Origin: Bradyrhizobium erythrophlei
GTDB taxonomy: Bacteria; Pseudomonadota; Alphaproteobacteria; Rhizobiales; Xanthobacteraceae
NCBI GenBank assembly: GCA_900129675.1
Contig: FSRD01000002.1
Coordinates: 1,364,001 to 1,428,000, forward strand
Direction: 5' to 3'
Length of the DNA stretch: 64,000 bases
The notes beneath the pieces are model-generated. The model was not told the origin of the DNA. It searched no databases and saw nothing but the letters and a program-made list of their open reading frames with translations. A program made the translations under genes and the position numbers. This document shows, piece by piece, positions 1 to 9,273 of this stretch; position 1 is the first letter of the stretch, and every line of letters begins with the position of its first letter.

Positions 1-26
1 AGGATGATGGCCTCAATGAGCTCCAT
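1..26 (-). CDS. BMP-type ABC transporter permease, N-terminal fragment (runs off left edge)
   Basis: An ATG on the minus strand at 26-24 overlaps the stop codon of the upstream permease in an ATGA arrangement. The nine readable codons give MELIEAIIL, which resembles the usual beginning of the second permease in nucleoside-class (BMP-type) ABC importers. Translational coupling and the preceding ATPase-permease order support this. Only eight to nine codons are visible, so the identity rests mainly on context. Confidence 0.6.
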
Positions 27-1105
27 CAGGCCACCTGTCGTGACGCGAAAATGAGCCGGAAGCGGTAGAGAATGAGGGAATCGCAGGCGAGCACGTAGAA
101 CAGCAGGATGCCCTGGAAGACCTTGGTGACGTCCAACGGGATTTTCATTGCGATCTGGGCCTGCTCGCCGCCGATGAAGGTAAGTGCGAGGAAGAGTCCT
201 GCAATTAATATTCCAACCGGGTTCAGCCGCCCAAGGAAAGCGACGATGATCGCGGTGAAGCCGTAGCCCGGCGAGATGCCTGGCTGCAGATGCCCGACGG
301 GACCGGCGACCTCGATGATCCCGGCCATCCCGGCCAGCGCGCCCGAGATCGCGAAGGTCAGAAGGACCAACTGGTTGGAGTTGAAACCGCCGAAGCGCGC
401 CGCCCGCGGCGCGGCGCCGACGACACGGATTTCGAAGCCTTTGATGGTCTTGCCGAGCAGCACCGCTCCGGCGGCGACCACGACCAGCGCGATGATGGCG
501 CCGAGATGCAGCCGGCCGCCCTCGATCAGTATGGGAACGGTCGCGACCGGATCGAATTCGGCCGTGGTCGGGAAGTTGAAGCCGGCCGGATCGCGCCACG
601 GACCGCGGACGAGATAATCCAGGAAGAGATCGGCGACATAGACCAGCATCAGGCTGGTGAGGATTTCGCTGGCGCCGAATTTGACCTTGCACAGCGCCGG
701 GATCAGGGCATAGAGCGCGCCGGCCGCAGCCCCCAGCAGCAGCATCACGGGCAGCACCCAAGGGCCGGCGCCGGTGCCTTGCGTCTTTACCGCGAGCCAG
801 CTTCCGGCCACCGCACCAATCAGGAACTGGCCCTCGGCGCCGATGTTCCAGGCATTGGCGAGGTAGCAGAGCGACAGACCAATGGCGATCATCACCAGCG
901 GCGTCGCCTTCACCGCGATCTCCTGCAGCGAATAGCTGTCGGTCAGGGGGGCGATGAAGTAGGCAGCGAGCGCCGAAACTGGATTCTTGCCGAGGATCGC
1001 AAACAGGATGCTCATGGTCACGAGCGTCAGGCCGATCGCGATCAGCGGCGAAACCAGCGCGATGGTGTTGGAGCGCTCGGCGCGTTTCTCAAGCACCAAC
1101 TGCAT
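26..1105 (-). CDS. BMP-type (nucleoside-class) ABC transporter permease
   Basis: This 359-residue integral membrane protein is the first permease of a nucleoside-class importer. Repeated hydrophobic segments surround the family hallmark stretch NAWNIGAEGQFLIGA near residues 80-95, and an EILTSLMLVYVA segment follows. I chose the ATG at 1105 because GGAGG lies six bases upstream on the minus strand; a GTG 33 bases further out is the alternative. The gene overlaps the end of the ATPase gene by 17 bases and the next permease by four, so the three are translationally coupled. The transported nucleoside, purine or related compound cannot be told from the sequence. Confidence 0.9.
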   Translation of the reverse strand: MQLVLEKRAERSNTIALVSPLIAIGLTLVTMSILFAILGKNPVSALAAYFIAPLTDSYSLQEIAVKATPLVMIAIGLSLCYLANAWNIGAEGQFLIGAVAGSWLAVKTQGTGAGPWVLPVMLLLGAAAGALYALIPALCKVKFGASEILTSLMLVYVADLFLDYLVRGPWRDPAGFNFPTTAEFDPVATVPILIEGGRLHLGAIIALVVVAAGAVLLGKTIKGFEIRVVGAAPRAARFGGFNSNQLVLLTFAISGALAGMAGIIEVAGPVGHLQPGISPGYGFTAIIVAFLGRLNPVGILIAGLFLALTFIGGEQAQIAMKIPLDVTKVFQGILLFYVLACDSLILYRFRLIFASRQVA

Positions 1106-2660
1106 GCGCGGCCTCCGTCGGCTCGAGGCTGCTTCCACCCATCAACAGACCGAGTTTCTCGCGGCTGGCATCGGCCGTCTTGAGCGGCTCCGACAGATGG
1201 CCGTGGAACATCACGGCGATCCGGTCGGCGATCTCGGCGAGCTCATCGAGGTCCTGGCTCGTCACCAAAACCGCAGCGCCGGCGGCGGCGAGATCGAGCA
1301 GCGCCTGCCGGATCACGGCGGCAGCGCCGGCGTCGACGCCCCAGGTCGGCTGGCTGACGACGAGCACGGCCGGGTTGCGCAGGATTTCGCGGCCGACGAT
1401 GAATTTCTGCAAATTTCCGCCCGACAGGCTCGCGGCTTCCGGATCGCGCTTGGCCTTGCGGACATCAAAAGCCTCGGTCGCGCGATCGACCGTCTTCAGG
1501 GTCGCGGCGGTGTTGACGAAGCCGTGCTGCACCATGCCGCTGGCGGCGTGGCCGGTCAGCAGCGCATTTTCCGAGAGCTTCATCCGCGGCGCGGTGCCGT
1601 GGCCGAGCCGCTCCTCGGGCACGAAGGCGGCGCCGAGCTTGCGGCGCTTGGTGATCGAAAGGTGCCCCGCGGCGATACCCTCGATCACCACCGTGCCCGG
1701 GTCCTTCGCCAGCCGCTCACCGGAGAGGGCGGCGAAAAGCTCGTCCTGGCCGTTGCCGGCGACGCCGGCGATGCCCAGGATTTCGCCACCCTTGAGCTCG
1801 AACGAGATGTGTTCGAGCCTCACGCCATGCGGATCGTCGGGCTCCAGGCCGAGGTCGTTGACGACAAGGCGCGGCACCGTGGTTTGCCGGCTCGCCGGCG
1901 CCTTCACTTGCTTGATGTCGGCTCCGACCATCATGCGGGCCAATGAGGCCGCGGTCTCCGCCCTGGGATTGCAGGTCGAGACCTTCTTGCCGCCGCGCAG
2001 GATGGTGGCGGTGTCGCACAACCGCTTCACCTCTTCGAGTTTGTGGCTGATGTAGAGGATCGCGCGTCCCTCGGCCTTGAGGCGCTCGAGCACGACGAAG
2101 AGCTGATCAGCCTCCTGCGGGGTCAGCACCGCGGTCGGCTCATCGAGGATCAGGAATTTCGGATTCTGCATCAGCGCGCGCACGATCTCGATGCGCTGCC
2201 GCTCGCCGACCGAGAGCTGCCAGACCTCGCGCCTGGGATCGAGCGGAAGCCCGTAAACATTGGATACTTGCTCGAGGCGGGCCGACATGTCCTTGAAGGA
2301 TTCCTTGCCGGCGAGCCCAAGGGCCACGTTTTCGGCGACGGTGAGATTGTCGAACAGCGAGAAGTGCTGGAACACCATGCCGATGCCGCGTGCGCGGGCT
2401 TCCGACGGTCCGGAGAGAACCATCTTCTCGCCCAGCCAGCGCATCTCGCCGTCGCTTGGCTGGATCAGTCCGTAGACGGTTTTGACCAGCGTCGATTTTC
2501 CGGCGCCGTTCTCGCCGAGCAAGGCGTGGATCTGTTGCGGCCAGATCTCGATGTCGAGGTTTTCATTGGCGAGGAAATCGCCATAACGCTTGGTCAGGCC
2601 GATCGTCTGGAGCAGCGGCGTCGCACCAGTGTGCAGCGCGGCAGGCGTCGAATCTAACAT
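1089..2660 (-). CDS. BMP-type ABC transporter ATP-binding protein (two ABC domains)
   Basis: This 523-residue cytoplasmic ATPase has two fused ABC modules, as in nucleoside and sugar (RbsA-like) importers. The N-terminal module has Walker A GENGAGKST, signature LSVGERQ and Walker B FLILDEP. The C-terminal module has a degenerate Walker A (GVAGNGQDE), signature LSGGNLQ and a Walker B ending in VSQP instead of DEP. This asymmetry is normal for the family, so only one site is expected to hydrolyse ATP well. It heads an operon with the two permeases to its left. No binding-protein gene sits next to it, so it may share one or use one outside the window. Confidence 0.92.
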   Translation of the reverse strand: MLDSTPAALHTGATPLLQTIGLTKRYGDFLANENLDIEIWPQQIHALLGENGAGKSTLVKTVYGLIQPSDGEMRWLGEKMVLSGPSEARARGIGMVFQHFSLFDNLTVAENVALGLAGKESFKDMSARLEQVSNVYGLPLDPRREVWQLSVGERQRIEIVRALMQNPKFLILDEPTAVLTPQEADQLFVVLERLKAEGRAILYISHKLEEVKRLCDTATILRGGKKVSTCNPRAETAASLARMMVGADIKQVKAPASRQTTVPRLVVNDLGLEPDDPHGVRLEHISFELKGGEILGIAGVAGNGQDELFAALSGERLAKDPGTVVIEGIAAGHLSITKRRKLGAAFVPEERLGHGTAPRMKLSENALLTGHAASGMVQHGFVNTAATLKTVDRATEAFDVRKAKRDPEAASLSGGNLQKFIVGREILRNPAVLVVSQPTWGVDAGAAAVIRQALLDLAAAGAAVLVTSQDLDELAEIADRIAVMFHGHLSEPLKTADASREKLGLLMGGSSLEPTEAAHAVGA

Positions 2661-3225
2661 CCGGTGTCACGCGTATCAGGAGTGAATGCCTCAATACTGT
2701 GCTAGTTTGGACGCCTGCGTAAGTAGGGAAAAAGCGCCAGCCCTTGCCCAACTCTTTGGCAAGCGAAGACCCGGCGTGATTCTGGGCAGGCTTCCCGACC
2801 GTTAGCTGCCTTTCCGTAGTTACACGCTGCAGCACCCACGAAAACGCCGAACAACCTGTTGCAGAATTGTGACGGTGGAAACAAATCGGATTCGCAACGG
2901 CGCGGCTGACGCGAAGTTGAGCAGGATTGTTCGGCCTGTGTACGATCGCGGTTTTTGCGCCGATCATGCCGCTTGTCCTTGCGCCCAATGGTCGCGGAAA
3001 GCCGACAAAAATAGGCATAAGTGGAACTTTCGATCTCCACTCAGGGTTGCTTCACCGCTCGTTCGATCCTCGCCAATGTTCGCGAAAACCGCTGCAGCGC
3101 AGCGCGTTCTTGATGAAACTTACGCCATGCCATGGAGAAAGTTGAGGCTTCTCACTTCATGCGAACGGCGCAAGGGTCGCCGCCAAGGGCCTCGATCATC
3201 GATCGTCAACTTGGGGGTATTTAGG
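2661..3225. other. Intergenic region between divergent BMP ATPase and outer-membrane protein genes
   Basis: These 565 bases separate two divergent genes and should carry both promoters. I scanned them for sigma-54 elements, riboswitch-like folds and known repeats and found none I could support. Short open frames on both strands lack convincing ribosome sites and look like noise. Confidence 0.5.
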
Positions 3226-4332
3226 ATGTCTCGTCTACGCAGAACATTGGCAGCCGTGGCGCTGTCGCTTTCCAGTCTCATTCCGGCGGGCTTTGCCAGC
3301 GCCGCCGACTTGCCGGTCAAGGCCAAGGCAAAGCCGGTCGCCGACCTGCCGTTCTTCCTGGTGATCGACGACCGGGTGTCTTTCTCCTGGATGCCCAAGG
3401 GTACCGATCCGGGAATGTTCACCGTCAATCCGAATGGCTCGATCAACGGTACGACCGCCAAGCAGGTCTATTCGTTCACCCATTTCGACCTTTGGGCCTA
3501 CGGCACCAACTTCTTCACCATCTCGATGTTCAAGTCGGGTCATAACGATCCCGCCTCGCCGTGCACGAATGCCGGAACCATCTTCGGGGTTCCCGCCGAT
3601 TGCGCAGGCGCAACCGAAATCTATGGCCTGTTCCGCTCGACCTTCGGCTGGAACGAGATCTTCAACACCAAGGCCTTCACCATGGGGCCGCTGCACAACG
3701 TCTCGTTCGAAGTCGGTATGGACGCCAACACCGAAAACAACTTCCTGGCTCCGGCCAAGCGCGACGTCGTCGCCGGTCTGCAGTTCGCCTTCGACCTGCC
3801 CTACAAGGGCTACTTCAACGTGGCGCCCTTGGTGTACTGGGAATTCGCCAACCACAACGCATTTGACCAGTGCGGCCTGTTTGGTCCCGGCGTCCCCGGC
3901 GTAACCTGCCTTGCGGACGGCAACACCAAGTACAACGCTACGTGGGCGGTCGAGACGAACTACTACATGGATCTGGGCTTCCTGCCCGAGAACATGCAGT
4001 TCTGGTCGATCAGCGGCCGCGCTGCCTGGTACGGACCGAAGGGCGATCAGAACCAGCCGCTCACCGGGCTTGGTGTCGGCCGCTTCAGCACGGCGACCAA
4101 GACCGAGTTCAACGCCGAACCGATCCGCCTGACCTTCGACGCCAGCAAGGCCTTTATCGGCCCGAAGTACTCTCACTTCGTTGATCTCTGGGTTGCCTAT
4201 CGCTACTGGCAGAACAAGTTCGGTCTCGATCACAACGCGTCCCCCGGCGTCTGCACGATTGCGGCAACCGGTCAAAGCACCAACTCCTGCACCGAATCGA
4301 CCGTCTATGGCGGCGTGACAGTGAAGTTCTAA
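3226..4332 (+). CDS. Putative Tsx-like outer-membrane channel protein
   Basis: The 368-residue product starts with a clear Sec signal peptide (charged MSRLRRT, hydrophobic core, ASAADLP cleavage region). The mature part is rich in aromatic and glycine residues with alternating patterns typical of an outer-membrane beta-barrel, and ends in a C-terminal phenylalanine (VTVKF), the usual barrel-assembly signal. The segments FTHFDLWAYGTNFF and TEIYGLFRSTFGWNEI resemble nucleoside-specific Tsx channels. I chose the ATG at 3226 because the signal peptide begins there; the open frame extends upstream without one. Its position beside nucleoside-class importers fits a nucleoside channel, but this is inference; 'outer-membrane barrel' is the safer part of the call. 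Confidence 0.65.
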   Translation: MSRLRRTLAAVALSLSSLIPAGFASAADLPVKAKAKPVADLPFFLVIDDRVSFSWMPKGTDPGMFTVNPNGSINGTTAKQVYSFTHFDLWAYGTNFFTISMFKSGHNDPASPCTNAGTIFGVPADCAGATEIYGLFRSTFGWNEIFNTKAFTMGPLHNVSFEVGMDANTENNFLAPAKRDVVAGLQFAFDLPYKGYFNVAPLVYWEFANHNAFDQCGLFGPGVPGVTCLADGNTKYNATWAVETNYYMDLGFLPENMQFWSISGRAAWYGPKGDQNQPLTGLGVGRFSTATKTEFNAEPIRLTFDASKAFIGPKYSHFVDLWVAYRYWQNKFGLDHNASPGVCTIAATGQSTNSCTESTVYGGVTVKF

Positions 4333-4361
4333 CCGCCTGATCCTTCTCCAGGTGAAAAGCG

Positions 4362-4395
4362 ATGGCGCCGCGATGTTCCCGCGGCGCCATTTTTC
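4362..4395 (+). terminator. Rho-independent terminator after the outer-membrane protein gene
   Basis: An 11-bp perfect stem (ATGGCGCCGCG at 4362-4372 with CGCGGCGCCAT at 4380-4390) has a seven-base loop and is followed by TTTTTC. It lies 29 bases after the stop codon and could also stop transcription from the convergent deaminase operon. Confidence 0.88.
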
Positions 4396-4420
4396 TTTGG
4401 GTGATTTGCGGCGTAGAGCG

Positions 4421-4921
4421 CTATTTGTTCCAGACGCCGGCGTGCGGTGCCGCCGCTTCGTCCTCGAGCAGGGGCCCGACCACCTCGGTCGGTCGCTGCC
4501 CGCTCTTGAAGACTTCCCGGCACGGCAGATCGAGGGTCGGATTTTCCGGGTGGTTGCCGGTGAGATCCCGCAGCCGGTGTTCGCTCAAGCCGTAGACCAG
4601 CCGGCCGATGCCGGCCCAGTAGATCGCGCCCGCGCACATCGCGCAGGGCTCGGCGGAGGAGTACAGCGTCGCTCCCTTGAGCACGTCTGGACTGAGCGTC
4701 TTGCAGGCCTGCGTCGCCAGCAGGCGCTCGGCGTGCGCGGTGCCGTCATGGGAAGGCATATAGCCGTTCTCGGTCTCGATCAGCACGTTCCGGTTCTGAT
4801 CGACGAGAATGGCGCCGAAGGGGTGATTGCCGTGAGCGATGGCGCGGCGGGCGACGTCAAACGACCGCCGCAGGAAGAGTTCGTCGAGTTTTGCTTGGTC
4901 CAAATCTGAAGTGCTGCTCAT
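4421..4921 (-). CDS. Guanine/cytidine-type nucleobase deaminase
   Basis: This 166-residue cytoplasmic zinc enzyme belongs to the cytidine/tRNA-adenosine deaminase fold. The zinc and catalytic motif is complete: H63-A-E65 and, further on, P92-C93-A-M-C96. Length and the NHPFGAILVDQNRNV segment match bacterial guanine deaminases of this fold. I start at 4921 because GGGAG lies just upstream; longer frames would add a residue stretch with no family resemblance. It is the last gene of the BMP importer operon, 79 bases after the ATPase gene. Deaminating an imported purine base (guanine to xanthine) would feed urate and allantoin breakdown. A cytosine or other nucleobase substrate is possible. Confidence 0.82.
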   Translation of the reverse strand: MSSTSDLDQAKLDELFLRRSFDVARRAIAHGNHPFGAILVDQNRNVLIETENGYMPSHDGTAHAERLLATQACKTLSPDVLKGATLYSSAEPCAMCAGAIYWAGIGRLVYGLSEHRLRDLTGNHPENPTLDLPCREVFKSGQRPTEVVGPLLEDEAAAPHAGVWNK

Positions 4922-5000
4922 CGCCGCTCCCACCGCTCCGTCCATCATGCAGATGGCGGATGCGGCAGGCAAGCGAACTCCAAGCGAACTCCAAGCAAGC

Positions 5001-6533
5001 TCAATGTCCCGCCATGTGCCGACCGACCTCCGTGAGATCGGCTTCGCTGGCGCGCGCTTCATAGACGAATTCGCCGTGGAACATCACCACAAGCCGGTCC
5101 GAGAGTTCGAGCAATTCATCGAGGTCTTCGCTGACCAGCAGCACCGCCGCCCCGCGGTTTCGTGCTGCCATGATCTCGGCATGAATCTGGGCGACCGCGG
5201 CGAAGTCCAGTCCGAAGCAGGGATTGGCAGCGATCAGCACCTCGACTTCGCCGCCGAGTTCGCGCGCCAGCACCGCGCGCTGCACGTTGCCGCCCGACAG
5301 CGCCGAGATCGGCGTATCCGGCGTACGGGTCTTGATCTTGTAGAGCCCGATCTTGCGCTCGGCGTCCTCGCGAAAGGCGGCGCGGTTGAGCCACCAGCCG
5401 CCGCTGGCAAACGGTGCGCGGTCGAATTCACGGAAAGCGATGTTGTCGGCGACGCTCATGCCGCCAACGCAGGCGTTCTTCAGGGGTTCCTCGGGAAGCA
5501 GCGACATCTTGTGACGGCGCATTTCCTCGCGGCTGGCGTGATAGACGTCGCCGATCACGCGGATCTCGCCGCTCTCGGCTTCGCGCTGACCGGCGAGCAC
5601 TTCGACGAGTTGCCGCTGACCGTTACCGGATACGCCGGCGATGCCGACAATTTCGCCGCCGCGAACGGCGAGCGAGACGTTATGAACCGCAACCCCGCCG
5701 GCGTCGTCGAGCGCATTCAGCCTGTCAAGCTCGAGCCGCGCCGCACCGACTTGTCCGACGCGGGCCGGCTGAACCGTCAGTTCCTCGGCGCCGATCATCA
5801 TGCGGGCCATGCTGTCCGGCGTGAGATCGCTGACCTTGCCATTGCCCGCTAGCTTGCCGCGGCGAAGGATCGTGACCTCGTCGGCGAACGCCATCACCTC
5901 GCGGAATTTGTGCGTGATCATCAGGATGGTCAGGTCGCCATGGACGACCATGTCGCGCAACATGCCCAGCACTTCGTCGGCTTCGCCCGGCGTCAGCACC
6001 GAGGTCGGCTCATCCAGAATCAGAAAGCGCCGCTTCAAATAAAGCTGCTTGAGGATTTCGCATTTCTGGCGCTCGCCGGCGGAAATATCCGACACTTTTG
6101 CATTCAGCGGCACCTTGAAGGGCATGCGGGCGAGAAACGCCTCGAGTTCCTTCTTTTCCTTCGACCAGTTGACGACCGCAGGCACGTCGTCGCGCGCCAG
6201 CACGAGGTTCTCGGCTACCGTCATCGCCGGCACCAACGTGAAATGCTGGTAGACCATGCCGAGCCCCAGCGCGTGGGCGTCCTTGGGGTTGGCGATCGTC
6301 TGTTCGCGGCCGCCGACCAGGACGTCGCCTTCGGTCGGGTGGTAATAGCCCATGATGCATTTCACCAGCGTGCTTTTTCCCGCGCCGTTCTCGCCGAGCA
6401 GCGCGTGGAAAGAGCCGGGCCGCACCTTGAGCTGAACATTGTCGAGCGCGGTGAAATCGCCGAACCGCATGGTCATGGCGACGGCATCGACGCCAAGCGC
6501 GCCACTGGGCAGCGGCGTTTCGCCGATGATCAT
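5001..6533 (-). CDS. BMP-type ABC transporter ATP-binding protein (two ABC domains)
   Basis: This 510-residue protein carries two fused ABC modules: the N-terminal one with GENGAGKST, ISAGERQ and FLILDEP, the C-terminal one with a loose Walker A (GVSGNGQRQ), signature LSGGNVQ and AANPCFGLD in place of a strict Walker B. It is paralogous to the ATPase at 1089-2660 but clearly diverged. The ATG at 6533 overlaps the stop of the cysteine hydrolase gene (ATGA); the open frame upstream of it only shadows that gene. It powers the permeases at 7236-9273 with the binding protein at 9270-10379. Confidence 0.92.
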   Translation of the reverse strand: MIIGETPLPSGALGVDAVAMTMRFGDFTALDNVQLKVRPGSFHALLGENGAGKSTLVKCIMGYYHPTEGDVLVGGREQTIANPKDAHALGLGMVYQHFTLVPAMTVAENLVLARDDVPAVVNWSKEKKELEAFLARMPFKVPLNAKVSDISAGERQKCEILKQLYLKRRFLILDEPTSVLTPGEADEVLGMLRDMVVHGDLTILMITHKFREVMAFADEVTILRRGKLAGNGKVSDLTPDSMARMMIGAEELTVQPARVGQVGAARLELDRLNALDDAGGVAVHNVSLAVRGGEIVGIAGVSGNGQRQLVEVLAGQREAESGEIRVIGDVYHASREEMRRHKMSLLPEEPLKNACVGGMSVADNIAFREFDRAPFASGGWWLNRAAFREDAERKIGLYKIKTRTPDTPISALSGGNVQRAVLARELGGEVEVLIAANPCFGLDFAAVAQIHAEIMAARNRGAAVLLVSEDLDELLELSDRLVVMFHGEFVYEARASEADLTEVGRHMAGH

Positions 6534-7213
6534 GACAGGGCTCCGATCAGCGCCGTGGATGTCGCGACCGCGCCGAACACGCCGCCCTGCATCTTGATCA
6601 TCTTCAGCGCATGCTCGTGATTGCTCTTGTCGGTGGCGGCACAGCAATCCTCGATCAGCACGCATTCAAAGCCGCGGTCGTTGGCTTCCCGCATCGTGGT
6701 GTGGACGCAGACGTCGGTGGTGATGCCGGTCAGCACGATGTTCTCGATGCCGCGCAGCCGCAGCATCAGTTCGAGGTCGGTAGCGCAGAACGAGCCCTTG
6801 CCGGGCTTGTCGATGATCGGCTCGCCGGGCAGCGGCGCCAGGTCCGGAATGATCTCCCAGCCGGCTTCGCCGCGCACCAGCACCCGGCCGCAAGGGCCGG
6901 GATCGCCGATCCCGGCGCCGATCTGCCGCGACCGCCACTGCTTGTTGGCGGGCAGGTCGGTGAGGTCGGGGCGGTGGCCTTCGCGGGTATGGATGATGTG
7001 AAAGCCCTGCGCGCGCATCACCGCGAGCAGTTTCTTGATCGGCTCGATCGGGGCGCGGGTCAGCGAGAGATCGTAGCCCATCTTGTCGACATAGCCGCCG
7101 ACGCCACAGAAGTCGGTCTGCATGTCGATGATGATCAGCGCGGTGTTTGCCGGACGCAGGTCGCCGTTGTAGGGCCAGGCATAGGGCTCGGATTTCAGGT
7201 AGCGTTCGGGCAT
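6530..7213 (-). CDS. Isochorismatase-fold cysteine hydrolase (biuret/ureidoacrylate hydrolase-like)
   Basis: This 227-residue cytoplasmic amidohydrolase has the family triad: Asp30 in LIIIDMQ, a Lys in the DKPGKGSF segment and the nucleophilic Cys in GITTDVCVHTT, preceded by the cis-peptide loop. The IHTREGH and DPGPCGR segments match the group that includes biuret hydrolase and RutB-type ureidoacrylate hydrolase, which split a C-N bond in ureido compounds. It is embedded between transporter genes (22 bases after a permease, four-base overlap with the ATPase), so its substrate is probably something imported or derived from it. A close-family relative lies at 24045-24752. Exact substrate is not determined. 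Confidence 0.85.
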   Translation of the reverse strand: MPERYLKSEPYAWPYNGDLRPANTALIIIDMQTDFCGVGGYVDKMGYDLSLTRAPIEPIKKLLAVMRAQGFHIIHTREGHRPDLTDLPANKQWRSRQIGAGIGDPGPCGRVLVRGEAGWEIIPDLAPLPGEPIIDKPGKGSFCATDLELMLRLRGIENIVLTGITTDVCVHTTMREANDRGFECVLIEDCCAATDKSNHEHALKMIKMQGGVFGAVATSTALIGALS

Positions 7214-7235
7214 GGCTGGTTCTCGCTCATCGGTA

Positions 7236-8162
7236 TTATCGGGTGATCGACAGTTCGGCCGGCGCGCCGGTCAGCGTGCGCTTCGGCGAGCAGGTGATGA
7301 TCATGATCGCCAAGGTCAGGATGTAGGGCGCGGCATTGAACAGATGATAGCCGGAGGTGACGCCGACCGATTGCAGCGCCGGTCCAAGGGCTGCGGCGCC
7401 GCCGAAGGCCAGCGACGCCCACATGCACAGCATCGGGTCCCAGCGCGCGAAGATCACCAGCGCCACCGCGGTGACGCCCTGTCCGGAGGAGAGGCCTTCG
7501 TTCCAGCTGCCGGGATAGAACAGCGACAGGAACGAGCCGCCGATCCCGGCGAGGAAGCCGCCGACCATGGTGGCGCGCAGCCGGATCGCAAGGACGGAAT
7601 ATCCCATGGCGCGCGCGGCATCCGAACTCTCGCCGGCGGTGCGGATCAGCAGGCCCCAGCGCGTGGTGCGGAAGGCCCAGTATAAAACAGGCGCCAGCGC
7701 AATGCCGATCAGGAACAGCACGTTGATCCGCAGCGCGGCGCGAACCTGCGCGATATCGCTCCACCAGCCGAAATCGATCGCGGGCAGCCGCGCCGCGGTC
7801 GGTTCGATCAGCGGCTTGCCGAGATAGAATGCGAGGCCGGTCCCGAACAGCATCAGCGCGATGCCGACGGCGATGTCGTTGACCCGCGGCAGTGAGCAAA
7901 TTCCGGCATGGAGCGCGCCGAGCAGCGAGCCGGTCACGCCGGCGGCGAGCACGCCGAGCCAGGGCGATCCGGTGAGATAGGAGATGCCATAGGCGCTCAT
8001 TGCGCCCATCACCAGCGTGCCTTCGAGGCCGAGATTGATGCGGCCCGAGCGCTCGGTGATGCACTCGCCGAGGCTGACGAACAGGAATGGCGTGGAGACG
8101 CGGATCGCGCCGCCGAATACGGCGAGCGGCACCGTCCAGAGTCCGATCGTTCCATCCGCCAT
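7236..8162 (-). CDS. BMP-type ABC transporter permease (second)
   Basis: A 308-residue membrane protein with about eight to ten hydrophobic segments. The stretch LGECITERSGRINLGLEGTLV near residues 30-50 is the hallmark of the second permease of nucleoside-class importers. It starts one base after the stop of the other permease gene, indicating coupled translation. With the permease at 8164-9273, the ATPase at 5001-6533 and the binding protein at 9270-10379 it makes a complete importer. Confidence 0.92.
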   Translation of the reverse strand: MADGTIGLWTVPLAVFGGAIRVSTPFLFVSLGECITERSGRINLGLEGTLVMGAMSAYGISYLTGSPWLGVLAAGVTGSLLGALHAGICSLPRVNDIAVGIALMLFGTGLAFYLGKPLIEPTAARLPAIDFGWWSDIAQVRAALRINVLFLIGIALAPVLYWAFRTTRWGLLIRTAGESSDAARAMGYSVLAIRLRATMVGGFLAGIGGSFLSLFYPGSWNEGLSSGQGVTAVALVIFARWDPMLCMWASLAFGGAAALGPALQSVGVTSGYHLFNAAPYILTLAIMIITCSPKRTLTGAPAELSITR

Positions 8163-8163
8163 G

Positions 8164-9273
8164 TCAGGATTTTCCCTTCAGGAAGCCGATGCGGCCGTAC
8201 AGCGCGTCGCTGGCGAGCACGAAGACGAAGATGATCCCCTGCAGCACCAGCACCGAAGCATCCGGCAGGCCGAGCCGGCGCTGCAACAGGCCGCCGCTGG
8301 CGCTGATGCCGCCAAGCAGGATGGCGACGGGAATGACGGCCAGCGGATTTTGCCGCGCCAGGAAGGCGACGAGTATGCCGGTAAAGCCGTAGCCGGCGGC
8401 GAGGTTGGCGTTGGTGCGGCCCTGGACGGCGGCGACTTCGACCATGCCCGCCAGGCCGGCGCATGCGCCGGCCAGAAAGCAAATGGTCAGGATCAGTTTG
8501 CTGACGCCCAATCCCACGATCTTGGCGGCGCGGATGTTGCCGCCGGCGACGCGCGCGGCAAAGCCGAACACGGTGTGATAGATCAGGATATAGGACGCGA
8601 CGGCGGCCATCACGCCGAACACCAGGCCCCAATGCACGTCGGTGCCGGGAATGCTGCCGATCATGTTGGCGGCGCCGATCTCGCGCGTCGACGGCTTGTT
8701 GAGGCTGGCGGGGTCGCGCATCATGCCCTCGACCAGATGGTTGAGGATCGCGAGCGCGATGTAGACCAATAGCAGGCTGGAAATCGTTTCGTTGACGCCG
8801 CGGTATTGCCGCAAGCCGCCCGCCAGCATGATCCAGAGACCGCCGCCGATCATCCCGGCGCAAACCATCGCAATCTGCACCACCAGCGGCGGCGCCCATG
8901 GCATCGCCAGCGCGGCGCTGGTGGCGGCGAGCGCGCCGATCAGGAGCGCGCCTTCGCCGCCGATGATCACCATGCCCAGTTGTGCGGGCAGCGCCGTGCA
9001 CAGCGCGGTCAGGATCAAAGGTGCGGCGCGGGTCAAGGTGTTCTGCCACGAGAACCAGGTGCCGAATGCGCCCTGGTACATATAGAAATAGAGGTCGAGC
9101 GGGCTCTTGCCGAACAGCGCCACGAAGATTCCGAACACGCCGAGCGCGCCAAGCAGCGCCGCGCCCGGAATCAGGATGTATTCGATGGTCACGCCGTAGC
9201 GCTGGAGGAAGCCGGAATCGGCGGCCGGAGCTATTCCGGCCGCCTCCGCTGGATCCGCCACGTCTGTTGTCAC
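8164..9273 (-). CDS. BMP-type ABC transporter permease (first)
   Basis: A 369-residue membrane protein with the family stretches LPAQLGMVIIGGEGALLIGA and ETISSLLLVYIALAI. The start is a GTG at 9273 that overlaps the stop codon of the binding-protein gene (GTGA). The open frame continues far upstream, but that part only shadows the binding-protein gene in another frame. A soluble N-terminus of about 30 residues precedes the first membrane segment. Confidence 0.9.
   Translation of the reverse strand: MTTDVADPAEAAGIAPAADSGFLQRYGVTIEYILIPGAALLGALGVFGIFVALFGKSPLDLYFYMYQGAFGTWFSWQNTLTRAAPLILTALCTALPAQLGMVIIGGEGALLIGALAATSAALAMPWAPPLVVQIAMVCAGMIGGGLWIMLAGGLRQYRGVNETISSLLLVYIALAILNHLVEGMMRDPASLNKPSTREIGAANMIGSIPGTDVHWGLVFGVMAAVASYILIYHTVFGFAARVAGGNIRAAKIVGLGVSKLILTICFLAGACAGLAGMVEVAAVQGRTNANLAAGYGFTGILVAFLARQNPLAVIPVAILLGGISASGGLLQRRLGLPDASVLVLQGIIFVFVLASDALYGRIGFLKGKS

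Noticed and set aside
2869..3225. N-terminal extension of the outer-membrane protein gene
   Set aside because: The extension has no resemblance to a protein and would bury the signal peptide that begins at 3226.
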